NCBI GenBank assembly: GCA_041675505.1
Contig: JBAYTR010000008.1
Coordinates: forward strand, 1-64,000
Length of the DNA stretch: 64,000 nt
Reading direction: 5' to 3'
DNA from: JAGPCK01 sp041675505
GTDB lineage: Bacteria; Bacteroidota; Bacteroidia; UKL13-3
Shown: positions 1-7,623 of the stretch, piece after piece
Layout: each line of letters begins with the position of its first letter
Numbering within the stretch: position 1 is the first letter of the stretch
Position numbers and translations under genes: made by a program
The notes under the pieces: model-generated
Told to the model about the DNA's origin: nothing
The model's database searches: none
What the model saw: only the letters and a program-made list of their open reading frames with translations

Positions 1-265
1 AAGAATAAGACTAAAAAGAAAAGACTACCCAAAGGATGCCACTGATTGCACTGATTATTTTTTACTTCTCTGTGGAATCTGTGGCTTAAAGAATAAGACT
101 AAAAAGAAAAGACTACCCAAAGGCTGCCACTGATTGCACTGATTATTTTTTACTTTTCTGTGTAATCTGTGGCTTAAATTAATAGACTAAAAGAAAAGAC
201 TACCCAAATACTGCCACTGATTGCACTGATTAATTTTTTCTCTTCTGTGTAATCTGTGGCTTAAA
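1..265. repeat. 88-bp tandem repeat, three copies
   Basis: Three head-to-tail copies start at 3, 91 and 179 (88, 88 and 87 bp) and differ by a few bases; the array may continue left of the window. Each unit carries an imperfect inverted repeat: GCCACTGATTGCACTGA on one side and TCTGTGNAATCTGTGGC on the other, about 14 bp apart, so each copy can fold into a hairpin. No open frame is supported. It stops 10 bp before the methyltransferase start and may form part of its leader. Function unknown; it looks like an intergenic repeat family, not a CRISPR array. Confidence 0.85.
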
Positions 266-275
266 TAAATGCCCC

Positions 276-1148
276 ATGCTACTGCTTACACCTGAACACT
301 GGAAAGACTACGAACTACTCGATTGCGGAGATTTTGAAAAGCTGGAACGCTTTGGAAAATTCGTATTACGCAGACCTGAGCCGCAAGCTGTGTGGAGCAA
401 AGTGTGGAGCGAAAAAGAATGGCAACAGCAAACCGATATTACTTTTATTGCCAAAAGCAGTCAGGCCGGTGAGTGGAAGAAAAAAACACCTTCACCTGAA
501 AACTGGCAGGTGCAATACAACTACAATAACCTGCAACTGAAATTTAAATTGGGACTCACCTCTTTTAAACACGTAGGGCTTTTTCCTGAGCAAGCGGCCA
601 ACTGGGATTACATTTACTCCGCCATTAAGGGCATGAAAATTCCACAACCCAAGGTGCTCAATTTATTTGCGTACACGGGTGCCTCTTCGTTAGCCGCTAA
701 AGCAGCAGGAGCTGATGTGGTGCATGTAGACAGTGTGAAGCAGGTAGTGAGCTGGGCACATGAGAACATGGAATTGAGTGGCCTCGACAACATTCGCTGG
801 ACAGTGGAAGATGCGGCCAAGTTTGTGGAGCGGGAAGTAAAACGCGGTAAAAAATATAACGGCATTATTCTGGACCCGCCTGCTTATGGCATTGGTGCCA
901 AAGGCGAGCGCTGGAAACTGGAAGATATGATTAACGGCTTAATGGCCGACCTGGCCCAACTGTTGGATAAGGACAACCACTTCTTTTTAATCAATACTTA
1001 CTCCTTAGGTTTCTCATCGCTTATTCTCGAAAACCTTATTCACTCCCATTTCCCCGCTACACGTAATTTTGAATTTGGTGAATTATACCTGCAAGCGAAA
1101 TCAGGTGTTAAATTGCCGTTGGGGGTATTGGGCAGGTTTCATAGTTAA
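276..1148 (+). CDS. class I SAM-dependent methyltransferase, RlmI-like (rRNA type)
   Basis: 290 aa. The SAM-binding motif I (NLFAYTG, residues 129-135) and the motif IV LDPPAYG (199-205) mark the RlmI/YccW-like methyltransferase family, whose known members methylate cytosines of 23S rRNA. Part of the family uses only the catalytic half without a PUA domain, as seen here. The N-terminal FGKFVLRRPEPQAVW stretch is typical of the short Bacteroidota form. The substrate is inferred, not shown. The last 200 bp recur in decayed form at 2613-2813, beyond the next gene, so the 3' end was duplicated at some point. The ATG at 276 follows directly on the tandem repeat array. Confidence 0.8.
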   Translation: MLLLTPEHWKDYELLDCGDFEKLERFGKFVLRRPEPQAVWSKVWSEKEWQQQTDITFIAKSSQAGEWKKKTPSPENWQVQYNYNNLQLKFKLGLTSFKHVGLFPEQAANWDYIYSAIKGMKIPQPKVLNLFAYTGASSLAAKAAGADVVHVDSVKQVVSWAHENMELSGLDNIRWTVEDAAKFVEREVKRGKKYNGIILDPPAYGIGAKGERWKLEDMINGLMADLAQLLDKDNHFFLINTYSLGFSSLILENLIHSHFPATRNFEFGELYLQAKSGVKLPLGVLGRFHS

Positions 1149-1374
1149 GAAACAAGGGTGATTTTGAATAGTAATAAATTCCCTTACTTAACATCTTTAC
1201 CTGTTCTGTAATTTTAACCCTCACCCGCGCGGGTTTACCACGTATTTGCTGATTCATTGCACATTAATGCTACATTTGTTCAATGTGTGTACATTTCCTG
1301 ATTCTTTAAAAAACTCACTAACATGCTTTGCAAACACACATCAGCCAAATAAAAAGAACAACTAAAATAACCCG

Positions 1375-2568
1375 ATGGAAAATAACGACAATCTAAAGAC
1401 GCTTAAAAACAAATACATTCCAACTGCTGAGTTTTACAGTCAAATAATTGACAGCTTACAGGATTATTCGATTTTTACATTAGATAAAGACTTCAATATA
1501 AATAGTTGGAGTTCCGGCTCAACAAAAATATTTGGCTACGAAACAGACGAAGTGATTGGAGAGCCTTTCGATATCATATTTACTGCGGAAGATTTAAAAA
1601 GCGGCATTCCGAAAAGAGAAATTGAAACTGCTTTAAAGGACGGAAGAGCAACCGACAACAGGTGGCACATTGCTAAGGACCAAAGCCTGTTTTATGCCTA
1701 TGGTTTGGTTTTCCCGCTCATAGGTTTAGATGGCGAGATGTTGGGTTATGTAAAAATTTTACGTGACTTGACAGAAAGAAAAAAATCAGAGGATGCTATA
1801 AAAAATTATGTCAGAGAACTGGAAGACCTTAATACGCATAAAGAGAGTGTTATGGCAATACTTTCACATGATTTAAGAAGTCCGTTGTCAGCTATTATCG
1901 GAACAGCAAAATACCTGAAAGAAAATTTCAGTCGTATGAAGCCTGAAGCCGTTCAGGAAATGCTTGATTTACTTTATAAATCCTCCACCGATGAATTAGA
2001 CATGCTGGACTATTTAGTAGAGTGGGCAAGAATAAAATACGCATCAGACGTGTTTTCTCCAACTACAATAAAACTAACAGACTACATTGATAAGGTTTTT
2101 GAAACTTTAAACGAAACTGCATCTGTCAACACCATTAATCTTCATCACGAAATTGAGCCGGATACCTCTGTATTTGCAGATGGTAAAATGTTAATTTCCA
2201 TCATTCAAAATATCGTTGCCAATGCCATAAAACATACGGAAAAAGGGGGTGAGATAACGGTTTCAGCAAAAAGCAAAGACGATAAAATTATTGTTCAGGT
2301 TAAGGACACCGGAATAGGAATGTCTAAAGAAATAATGGAAAAGCTTTTTACACCACAAATGAAAACCCTTTCTGAGACAAGAAAAAAAGATAAAGGAGCC
2401 GGAATAGGGTTGTTATTGGTGAAAGGATTCTTAGAGAAAAATGGCGGTGAAATATGGGTAGAGAGTGTTGAAGGCGAAGGCTCCTCTTTTTATTTTACAT
2501 TACCCAATGAGAAACCTTTATATAAAATAGGCAGCTCAGATGAAATAATGTTTGATGAAAGTGCGTAA
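1375..2568 (+). CDS. PAS-domain sensor histidine kinase
   Basis: 397 aa, no transmembrane segment seen, so probably cytosolic. A PAS domain occupies about residues 20-135, with FGYETDEVIGEPF typical of the fold. It is followed by a HisKA domain with phospho-acceptor His165 in SHDLRSPLSAIIG and a HATPase_c domain (N box IIQNIVANAIKHTEKGG, G1 DTGIGM, G2 GAGIGL). There is no receiver domain and no adjacent response regulator, so it is an orphan kinase. The gene is AT-rich compared with its neighbours and lies between the 3' end of the upstream methyltransferase and a decayed duplicate of that end, which suggests insertion. The signal sensed is unknown. Confidence 0.88.
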   Translation: MENNDNLKTLKNKYIPTAEFYSQIIDSLQDYSIFTLDKDFNINSWSSGSTKIFGYETDEVIGEPFDIIFTAEDLKSGIPKREIETALKDGRATDNRWHIAKDQSLFYAYGLVFPLIGLDGEMLGYVKILRDLTERKKSEDAIKNYVRELEDLNTHKESVMAILSHDLRSPLSAIIGTAKYLKENFSRMKPEAVQEMLDLLYKSSTDELDMLDYLVEWARIKYASDVFSPTTIKLTDYIDKVFETLNETASVNTINLHHEIEPDTSVFADGKMLISIIQNIVANAIKHTEKGGEITVSAKSKDDKIIVQVKDTGIGMSKEIMEKLFTPQMKTLSETRKKDKGAGIGLLLVKGFLEKNGGEIWVESVEGEGSSFYFTLPNEKPLYKIGSSDEIMFDESA

Positions 2569-2612
2569 TACAAAGACTGATTGATGACATTTCTATGAGT
2601 GAATCAAACAGT

Positions 2613-2813
2613 CTTGAGCCCAACTATTGGATAAGAACAACCATTTCTTTTTAATCATATCTAATTTTAGGTTTTCTACGCTTATTCTCGAAAAACCTAT
2701 TCATTCCTATTCCCACGCTACACGTAATTTAGAATTTGGTGAATTATACCTGCAAGCGAAATCAGGTGTTAAATAGCCGTTGGGGGTGTTGGGCAGGTTT
2801 CATAGTTAAGAAA
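2613..2813 (+). pseudogene. decayed duplicate of the 3' end of the 276-1148 methyltransferase gene
   Basis: About 200 bp that match 949-1153 closely, including the run GAATTTGGTGAATTATACCT and the final GGGCAGGTTTCATAGTTAAG. Frame-changing indels and a TAG (AAATTGCCG became AAATAGCCG) show that it is not translated. It sits 45 bp after the histidine kinase gene, in the same orientation as the intact copy. The rest of 2569-2885 shows nothing else recognisable. Confidence 0.85.
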
Positions 2814-2885
2814 TATTTTTGCTTGAAACTTATATCTTAGCAAATTCAATACACTTCCTCATCTGTTAAAATAAAAAGGTAAAGC

Positions 2886-4244
2886 CTAATACACCACCGT
2901 TTTCACATTCACAAACTCGCGTATACCGAAAGTAGAAAGTTCTCTGCCGTAACCCGAGGCCTTACTTCCGCCAAAGGGTAATTCAGGCATGGAGCGGGTA
3001 AGGCTGTTGATGAATACCTGCGCCACGTCTAGTTGTGTTGCGATGCGTTGTGCTTGTTTTAAGTCGGCTGTAAAAATACCGGCATCCAAACCAAAGCGCG
3101 TATCGTTAGCCAACGTTATGGCTTCTTCAATACTGTTTACTACAAATAAACTCACCACAGGGCCAAACAACTCCTCAGCATAAGCCGGGCAATTGGCGGG
3201 AATATCCGTGAGCAATGTGGGCATAAAATAATTTCCTTCTCTTGCCAATCTTTTACCACCGTGCAAAATACGTGCTCCTGCTTTTACAGAATCATTCACC
3301 TGCTGCTCCAGTTTATCCAATAAATCTTTGCGGGCCAGCGGACCAATACCTTGCTCCTTTTTAGGATCAACACAAGTATAGGTTTGTATTTCTTGTAGCA
3401 AACGTGTTGTGAAATTGTCAGCTATTTCCTTTAGCACAATAAAACGTTTGGCTCCGTTGCAGGCTTGTCCGCTATTGATAAAGCGCGATTGCACTCCTGT
3501 TTTAATAGCCAGCTCTAAGTCGGCATCAGGTAGCACAATCATGGCATCACTACCGCCCAATTCCAACACAGAGGGTTTAATGTATTTACCCGCCTGTGCA
3601 GCCACTGCAGAGCCTGCGAGTTCACTTCCCGTTAGCGATACCCCTTTCACCACAGGATGGGCAATTACCTTTGCAGCTGTTTCATTATCGAGAAAAACAT
3701 TGGTGTACACACCAGTCGGAAAACCCGCAGCAGCAAACAACTCCTCTAATAACAAAGCACACTGCGGCACATTGGGTGCATGTTTAATCACCACGGTGTT
3801 GCCCGCCATTAAGGTAGGTGCCGCAAAACGGATTACTTGCCAATAAGGAAAGTTCCAGGGGTAAATACCAAAAATAACTCCCAGCGGCTCATAACGTATG
3901 CTGTGTTTCACGGCCACACCGGGTACGGTCTCATTAGCCAACATAGCCGGAGCCTTGTCGGCAAAAAAACGTAATGTTAATGCTGACTTTTGAATTTCTT
4001 TGATGGCTTCCTGCAAAGGTTTTCCCATCTCCAACGTACACAGTTGTGCCATCTCCTCTATACGCTCCTCAAAATGATTGGCCAAAGCGTGTAAACAGGT
4101 TGCCCGCTCAGCAAAACCCAGTTGCTTCCATTGCGTAAATGCAGCTTGGGCTGTGTTCAATTTTTGTGTAACCTGTTCAAAAGGTAACACCTCCCATTGT
4201 TGGAGTAGTTGATTGGTAGCGGGATCTATGGATTGGTAAAGCAT
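2886..4244 (-). CDS. NAD(P)-dependent aldehyde dehydrogenase, succinate-semialdehyde dehydrogenase-like
   Basis: 452 aa, the length of the GabD/YneI-like branch of the aldehyde dehydrogenase superfamily. Visible landmarks are the YPWNFPYWQ cofactor-site segment, the general base Glu in LELGGSDAMIVL, and catalytic Cys262 in NSGQACNG. It oxidises an aldehyde to the acid with NAD(P); succinate semialdehyde is the usual guess for this branch, but the substrate cannot be fixed from sequence. The gene is divergent from marR at 4348, with 103 bp between them that hold a MarR-operator-like palindrome, so it may belong to that regulon. Confidence 0.85.
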   Translation of the reverse strand: MLYQSIDPATNQLLQQWEVLPFEQVTQKLNTAQAAFTQWKQLGFAERATCLHALANHFEERIEEMAQLCTLEMGKPLQEAIKEIQKSALTLRFFADKAPAMLANETVPGVAVKHSIRYEPLGVIFGIYPWNFPYWQVIRFAAPTLMAGNTVVIKHAPNVPQCALLLEELFAAAGFPTGVYTNVFLDNETAAKVIAHPVVKGVSLTGSELAGSAVAAQAGKYIKPSVLELGGSDAMIVLPDADLELAIKTGVQSRFINSGQACNGAKRFIVLKEIADNFTTRLLQEIQTYTCVDPKKEQGIGPLARKDLLDKLEQQVNDSVKAGARILHGGKRLAREGNYFMPTLLTDIPANCPAYAEELFGPVVSLFVVNSIEEAITLANDTRFGLDAGIFTADLKQAQRIATQLDVAQVFINSLTRSMPELPFGGSKASGYGRELSTFGIREFVNVKTVVY

Positions 4245-4259
4245 ATGTAATCAGAAAAA

Positions 4260-4267
4260 CAAAATTA
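4260..4267 (-). promoter_or_regulatory. -7 box for the aldehyde dehydrogenase gene
   Basis: On the minus strand TAATTTTG fits the Bacteroidota -7 consensus TAnnTTTG, 15 bp before the ATG at 4244. No clear TTG -33 element was found at the usual distance. Confidence 0.45.
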
Positions 4268-4313
4268 GTTTCTTTTGGATTGGAATAGGGAAATAAAAAA
4301 TCAGAAATAATAC

Positions 4314-4343
4314 TTGCATATACATATATAAAATTTACCTTTG
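4314..4343 (+). promoter_or_regulatory. marR promoter with overlapping palindromic operator
   Basis: TTGCATATACAT (4314-4325) is a near-palindrome that overlaps the -33 TTG; the -7 box TACCTTTG follows at 4336-4343 with 19 bp between TTG and TA, the preferred Bacteroidota spacing. Transcription would begin almost at the GTG start at 4348, so the mRNA should be leaderless or nearly so. A second copy of the palindrome lies at 4829-4840. Autoregulation by MarR is inferred. Confidence 0.6.
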
Positions 4344-4347
4344 TGCC

Positions 4348-4806
4348 GTGAAAGTAAAAAAAACAGCCACACCCAACTTTGATAACATTAACCCTACAGG
4401 CTGTGTAAATGCCAAGTTGCGTAGGTTACACCGGCTGCTTAACCAGCAGTACCAAAAGGCCTACAAACCTTTTGGTTTACAAGGCACCATGGTACCCATT
4501 ATGTTTATAGTAGGAAAAATGCCCGGAACAAATCAAAAAACCATTGCCCAGCGGCTGGTGCTCGATCAGTCAACCATGAGCCGCGACATACAAAAATTAC
4601 AGACCAAAGGTTGGATCACAGTTGAGAAAGGAACTGACCCCCGTAATTCTGAATTGTATGTAACTAATGAGGGATATAAAGTGCTGGAGAAAGTAGCACC
4701 TGTTTGGGAAAAAATGCACCAACAAACCAGCGCACTCTTAGGCAGTTTTAATATTCAATTAATAGATCAACTTACTATAGCCATACAACAATTTCAAGCG
4801 GAATAA
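4348..4806 (+). CDS. MarR-family transcriptional regulator
   Basis: 152 aa winged-helix repressor. The recognition region reads QKTIAQRLVLDQSTMSRDIQKLQTKG-like (about residues 63-88), followed by a wing with DPRNSELYV, all typical of MarR. These proteins bind short palindromes as dimers and often respond to small phenolic or oxidant ligands. The GTG start is supported by the promoter five bases upstream. The operator-like TTGCATATACA(T/A) occurs before this gene and before the next one, which suggests that it controls itself, the membrane protein at 4854 and possibly the divergent aldehyde dehydrogenase. Confidence 0.88.
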   Translation: MKVKKTATPNFDNINPTGCVNAKLRRLHRLLNQQYQKAYKPFGLQGTMVPIMFIVGKMPGTNQKTIAQRLVLDQSTMSRDIQKLQTKGWITVEKGTDPRNSELYVTNEGYKVLEKVAPVWEKMHQQTSALLGSFNIQLIDQLTIAIQQFQAE

Positions 4807-4828
4807 AATTTTCATCATATCAATATAC

Positions 4829-4840
4829 TTGCATATACAA
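4829..4840 (+). promoter_or_regulatory. second MarR-operator-like palindrome
   Basis: TTGCATATACAA, with 10 of 12 positions palindromic, lies 13 bp before the ATG at 4854. ATACTTGCATATACA is identical over 15 bases to the sequence in front of marR. Confidence 0.5.
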
Positions 4841-4853
4841 TTAATTCAAATTT

Positions 4854-5564
4854 ATGACAACTATTATCCCTTTCTCCATCACTATCACCCTGTGTGTACT
4901 GGTAACTGCAACTGTTCTCCTATCCATTGTGTTTTTACGCCCGGCTTATCAAAGAAGCACGGCCAAAGGAAAAGCACTTCCGCTACTGCTGCTTGCACTG
5001 CTCATCATTTTACAAAGTGTGCTCGCAGCCAAAGGATTTTTTGCCCAAACCATCCAAAACACTCCGCCACCGGCAGGCTTAGCCATACTGGTAATTATGG
5101 CCATGACCCTTTACCTGGCACTCCGTTATCCGCCTTTCAAAACGCTTACTGCAACTGACACTATTAAACTGGCTTACCTGCAAACATTCCGGTTCCCGCT
5201 GGAACTAATTTTCATCTGGCTGCTGGGTTACAATGCTATCCCAATAGAAATGACATTTGAGGGAAGGAGTCCGGATATTCTTATCGGGCTAAGTGCTCCT
5301 GTTGTGGCCTTTGCTGTTCAGCGCAACTGGCTTCCTGCAAAAGCTTTGCTGATCTGGAATTTTATCGGTCTTGGATTTTTACTCAATATCATGACCATAG
5401 CTGTGCTTTGCCTCCCTACTAATTTCAGGGTGCTCTTCGAAAGTGTACCGAATGAATTTGTGCTGTACTTTCCTTACAACCTGATACCTGTAGTACTGGT
5501 AATGATGGCTTTATTTCTGCACGTGCTCAGTTTAAAAACACTGCTCAGGAAAGCGAAAGTATAG
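4854..5564 (+). CDS. multi-pass membrane protein of unknown function
   Basis: 236 aa with about six or seven hydrophobic segments: 5-27, 42-62, 72-90, around 112-127, 143-155, 162-187 and 203-225. Basic residues at the far C-terminus (LLRKAKV) suggest a cytoplasmic end. I do not recognise the family. It is preceded by the same palindrome as marR and is probably controlled by it. Its 3' end overlaps the convergent rocD by 20 bp. Confidence 0.7.
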   Translation: MTTIIPFSITITLCVLVTATVLLSIVFLRPAYQRSTAKGKALPLLLLALLIILQSVLAAKGFFAQTIQNTPPPAGLAILVIMAMTLYLALRYPPFKTLTATDTIKLAYLQTFRFPLELIFIWLLGYNAIPIEMTFEGRSPDILIGLSAPVVAFAVQRNWLPAKALLIWNFIGLGFLLNIMTIAVLCLPTNFRVLFESVPNEFVLYFPYNLIPVVLVMMALFLHVLSLKTLLRKAKV

Positions 5565-6780
5565 TGCGTTCAATAATGTCGCAGGCTTCGTGAACCTGTT
5601 CTTCATTAATAGTGAGTGGCGGTGCGAAACGAATAATATCTCCGTGGGTTTGTTTGGCGAGTAGTCCGTTTTTCATCAGCGCTAAACAAACGTCCCACGC
5701 TGTTTTACCATCAGCAAAAGGTTGAATTACGATAGCGTTAAGTAACCCCTTCCCTCTTACAGCCGTAATAAGCGGAGATTGGATGGCTGACATGCGGCTC
5801 CTGAAAATTTCTCCCATGTGAAGCGCATTTTCGGCCAGACGTTCCTCTTGAATTACCTGCAAAGCTGCGGTAGCTACCACACAAGCCAACGGGTTGCCAC
5901 CAAAGGTAGAACCGTGTTGTCCGGGTTGAATGGTGAGTATCACCTCATGCGATGACAACACCGCTGAAACAGGTAGCACACCACCGGAGAGTGCTTTACC
6001 TAAAATGAGAATATCGGGTTTAACCTCTTCGTGGTCACAGGCCAAAAGTTTTCCTGTTCGGCCTATGCCCGTTTGCACCTCATCCGCAATCATGAGCACC
6101 TGGTATTTATCGCATAAAGCACGAACTGATTTGAGGTATCCTTCATCAGGCATTACCACACCGGCCTCGCCTTGAATGGGCTCAAACATAAATGCGGCTA
6201 CATCATGATCCTGAAATGCTTTATCCAAGGCTTCGGTATTGTTGTAAGGTACAATTTCAAAACCCGGCATAAACGGACCAAACTGTTCATAGCTGCTGGG
6301 GTCAGTAGAAGACGATATGGCGGCCATGGTTCTTCCCCAGAAATTCCCTTCTACAAAAACAATTTTCGCTTTATTTTTTTCAATACCTTTTACCTGATAC
6401 CCCCACCTGCGGGCCAGTTTAATGGCAGTTTCTCCACCCTCTACTCCTGTATTCATGGGCAGTATGCGCTCGTATCCGAAAAAATCGCAGATAAATTTTT
6501 CGTATTCGCCCAACCGGTTGTTGTGAAAAGCGCGTGAAGTTAAGGTAAGCTGTGCTGCCTGCTCTGTCAATGCTTTAATGATACGCGGGTGGCAATGCCC
6601 CTGATTAACGGCACTGTAAGCAGAAAGAAAATCAAAATACTTTTTGCCTTCCACATCCCACATAAAAATACCTTCGCCTCTCTCAATCACTACCGGCAAC
6701 GGGTGATAATTGTGCGCCCCGTAGTGGTGTTCCAACTCAATGAAATAGTCGGTATTTTTGTGTGTTGTAACGTTAACCAT
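5545..6780 (-). CDS. rocD: ornithine aminotransferase (ornithine--oxo-acid transaminase)
   Basis: 411 aa, class III PLP aminotransferase. It converts ornithine plus 2-oxoglutarate to glutamate-5-semialdehyde and glutamate. Diagnostic segments are SAYSAVNQGHCHP, MNTGVEGGETAIKLARRWGY and ADEVQTGIGRTGK, and the PLP lysine in ILGKALSGG. The frame stays open to 6885, but the extra 35 codons would lie upstream of the TACCTTTG promoter box at 6785-6792, so the ATG at 6780 is the start. The product is the substrate of PruA, encoded at 28647-30275. The stop overlaps the convergent membrane-protein gene by 20 bp. Confidence 0.93.
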   Translation of the reverse strand: MVNVTTHKNTDYFIELEHHYGAHNYHPLPVVIERGEGIFMWDVEGKKYFDFLSAYSAVNQGHCHPRIIKALTEQAAQLTLTSRAFHNNRLGEYEKFICDFFGYERILPMNTGVEGGETAIKLARRWGYQVKGIEKNKAKIVFVEGNFWGRTMAAISSSTDPSSYEQFGPFMPGFEIVPYNNTEALDKAFQDHDVAAFMFEPIQGEAGVVMPDEGYLKSVRALCDKYQVLMIADEVQTGIGRTGKLLACDHEEVKPDILILGKALSGGVLPVSAVLSSHEVILTIQPGQHGSTFGGNPLACVVATAALQVIQEERLAENALHMGEIFRSRMSAIQSPLITAVRGKGLLNAIVIQPFADGKTAWDVCLALMKNGLLAKQTHGDIIRFAPPLTINEEQVHEACDIIERTILSLS

Positions 6781-6784
6781 GGCA

Positions 6785-6792
6785 CAAAGGTA
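6785..6792 (-). promoter_or_regulatory. -7 box for rocD
   Basis: Minus-strand TACCTTTG ends four bases before the ATG at 6780 (TACCTTTGTGCC-ATG). It is the same 12-base string as in front of marR and implies a nearly leaderless mRNA. Confidence 0.6.
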
Positions 6793-6897
6793 GCTGAAAG
6801 TCTTTACTTTGCAGAAATCTGTCTTTGAAAAAAAACTTGAAACGGATGCAACACCCGGCCACAAAATATTGTTTCTGAAGTACAAGAACTAACCAAT

Positions 6898-7545
6898 ATG
6901 AAACACATTTTACTTTTAATCACCTCAGCACTAATGGTTTTTGTTTCCTGCAAAAAGGACGACACCTCAACAGCCATTTACACGCCCGACAATAGGTTGG
7001 AAAATAAAGCAGACGATGAACCCTATATGCACTTTAACTACAAGGGCGATTCTTCATTTAATTTTACCCGCATAGAGGAAAGTTATATGTTTGGTTCTGT
7101 TTACAACAATGTGTTTAAACAGGGCATCACAGCTTCATTTGACCGGAATGACACCACCTATTGCCTGCGCATAAATTTTGTAATTGACAAAGACCAGCGG
7201 GAGTACATGGACGGATTTGCCCTGCAGCCGTATCATGTATACAGCCTGAAAGAATCTCCTTCCGCTACTGTGTGTGACATGACCAAGGGTGTGGAAGTGG
7301 AATGGTATGCCCACGATAAGGCTTTACAAGGCAGCTTGGTAAGTGAGAATGATTTTTACTTCCATTATACCTCAGCCGATATTGTTCAGAAAAATGACCC
7401 CTACTTTGAAGTATACGGCTTTAGAAAAATGCTACTTGAGGATAAATTTACCTGGGTGAGGGGTGGCTTCAAGTGCGACTTAATCGAAAACGGGGTGCTG
7501 ATTCCCGTGTTCGGAGACTTTCAGGGGCGTTTCTATCTGAATTAA
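6898..7545 (+). CDS. putative lipoprotein of unknown function
   Basis: 215 aa. The N-terminus is a lipoprotein signal peptide, with hydrophobic residues 4-16 and lipobox FVSC (Cys18), so the product is probably anchored in the outer or inner membrane facing the periplasm. The rest is soluble, rich in Asp and Tyr, without a domain I recognise. It starts 117 bp from rocD, in the opposite direction, and ends just before a bidirectional terminator. Confidence 0.75.
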   Translation: MKHILLLITSALMVFVSCKKDDTSTAIYTPDNRLENKADDEPYMHFNYKGDSSFNFTRIEESYMFGSVYNNVFKQGITASFDRNDTTYCLRINFVIDKDQREYMDGFALQPYHVYSLKESPSATVCDMTKGVEVEWYAHDKALQGSLVSENDFYFHYTSADIVQKNDPYFEVYGFRKMLLEDKFTWVRGGFKCDLIENGVLIPVFGDFQGRFYLN

Positions 7546-7564
7546 ATTGTCACCACAAATCAAC

Positions 7565-7601
7565 AAATAAGCCCGTAATGAGATGCACTACGGGCTTATT
7601 T
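7565..7601. terminator. bidirectional rho-independent terminator
   Basis: AAATAAGCCCGTA and TACGGGCTTATTT form a 13-bp perfect stem with an 11-base loop. It lies between the convergent lipoprotein and multicopper oxidase genes and can serve both. Confidence 0.85.
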
Positions 7602-7623
7602 GTAAAATATTGCTATAGTGTTT

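Noticed and set aside
1..265. CRISPR array
   Set aside because: The period is 88 bp and whole units repeat; there are no unique spacers between short repeats and no cas genes nearby.
3409..3846. 145-codon plus-strand open frame inside the aldehyde dehydrogenase gene
   Set aside because: Antisense to the conserved catalytic region; no start signals or features of its own.
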